Source: Amycolatopsis aidingensis (GTDB taxonomy: Bacteria > Actinomycetota > Actinomycetes > Mycobacteriales > Pseudonocardiaceae). Taken from it: a DNA stretch of 64,000 nucleotides. Below, in pieces: positions 62,729 to 64,000 of the stretch. The notes beneath the pieces are model-generated. The model was not told the origin of the DNA. It saw only the letters and a program-made list of their open reading frames with translations, and ran no database searches. The position numbers and the translations under genes were made by a program. The stretch's first letter is position 1; each line of letters starts with the position of its first letter. The DNA is taken from assembly GCF_018885265.1 (NCBI RefSeq), contig NZ_CP076538.1:6112001-6176000 (forward strand), read 5' to 3'.

Positions 62729-64000
<1,272 letters not shown>

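Overview
The window is a typical, gene-dense, high-GC actinobacterial chromosome segment. Gene content and order point to a mycothiol-making member of the Pseudonocardiaceae (Amycolatopsis-like). The reasons are WhiB2, MshB, an LpqW-like lipoprotein, a DUF3499 gene, a DUF6542 gene, two blocks whose gene order I recall from Mycobacterium tuberculosis, and frequent GTG/TTG starts. No plasmid, prophage, CRISPR array, rRNA or tRNA gene was seen.

Layout. 1-8.1 kb: the tail of an unrecognised (probably regulatory) protein, adenosylhomocysteinase, a large membrane protein with a degenerate hydrolase domain, a sortase-type surface protein, an APC amino-acid permease and a CDF metal transporter. 8.2-17.2 kb: an envelope/mannose-metabolism block (manA, SIS-domain protein, Trm112 protein, manB, DUF3499, zincin-like protein, giant glycosyltransferase, whiB2) resembling the M. 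tuberculosis Rv3255c-Rv3260c order. 17.4-20.3 kb: site-2 protease, two small-family genes and mshB. 20.4-28.5 kb: an oligopeptide ABC importer (fused double ATPase convergent to the permease and binding-protein genes) and an LpqW-like lipoprotein. 28.6-32.9 kb: typA, an iron-box-linked 54-residue Cys/Lys protein, a YciI protein, trpS behind a leader peptide with two Trp codons, and a Nudix hydrolase. 33.0-38.3 kb: a two-component system divergent from a LolA-like secreted protein and an ABC-2 exporter. 38.3-42.1 kb: a thiamine ABC importer under a TPP riboswitch. 42.1-45.1 kb: pterin dehydratase and an accessory patch of small genes around an XRE regulator. 45.2-54.0 kb: ychF, then DNA repair genes (ada-alkA fusion, ogt, sbcCD, rmuC) with a perfect SOS box between sbcD and rmuC. 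54.0-64.0 kb: a repeat patch, then DUF6542, ispH, a lipid-droplet-associated-like protein, xseA, an unknown gene, xseB, glpX, an S1 protease, a ferredoxin-NADP reductase and fumC (cut by the window end), matching the Rv1098c-Rv1111c order.

The most interesting non-textbook signals are in the DNA between genes: (i) a dispersed MITE-like repeat, present at three loci and tandemly duplicated at 54 kb; (ii) a complete ribosome-mediated attenuator ahead of trpS; (iii) an iron box ahead of a tiny Cys/Lys-rich gene; (iv) a LexA box joining sbcDC and rmuC; (v) OmpR-type direct repeats between the two-component system and its probable target operon; (vi) nested palindromes around 32.9 and 52.9 kb; and (vii) palindromes in front of an XRE regulator and a neighbouring pair of tiny genes.

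Start codons were re-chosen where a strong Shine-Dalgarno sequence or a likely leaderless promoter supported it. All family assignments come from reading the protein sequence; no database search was run.
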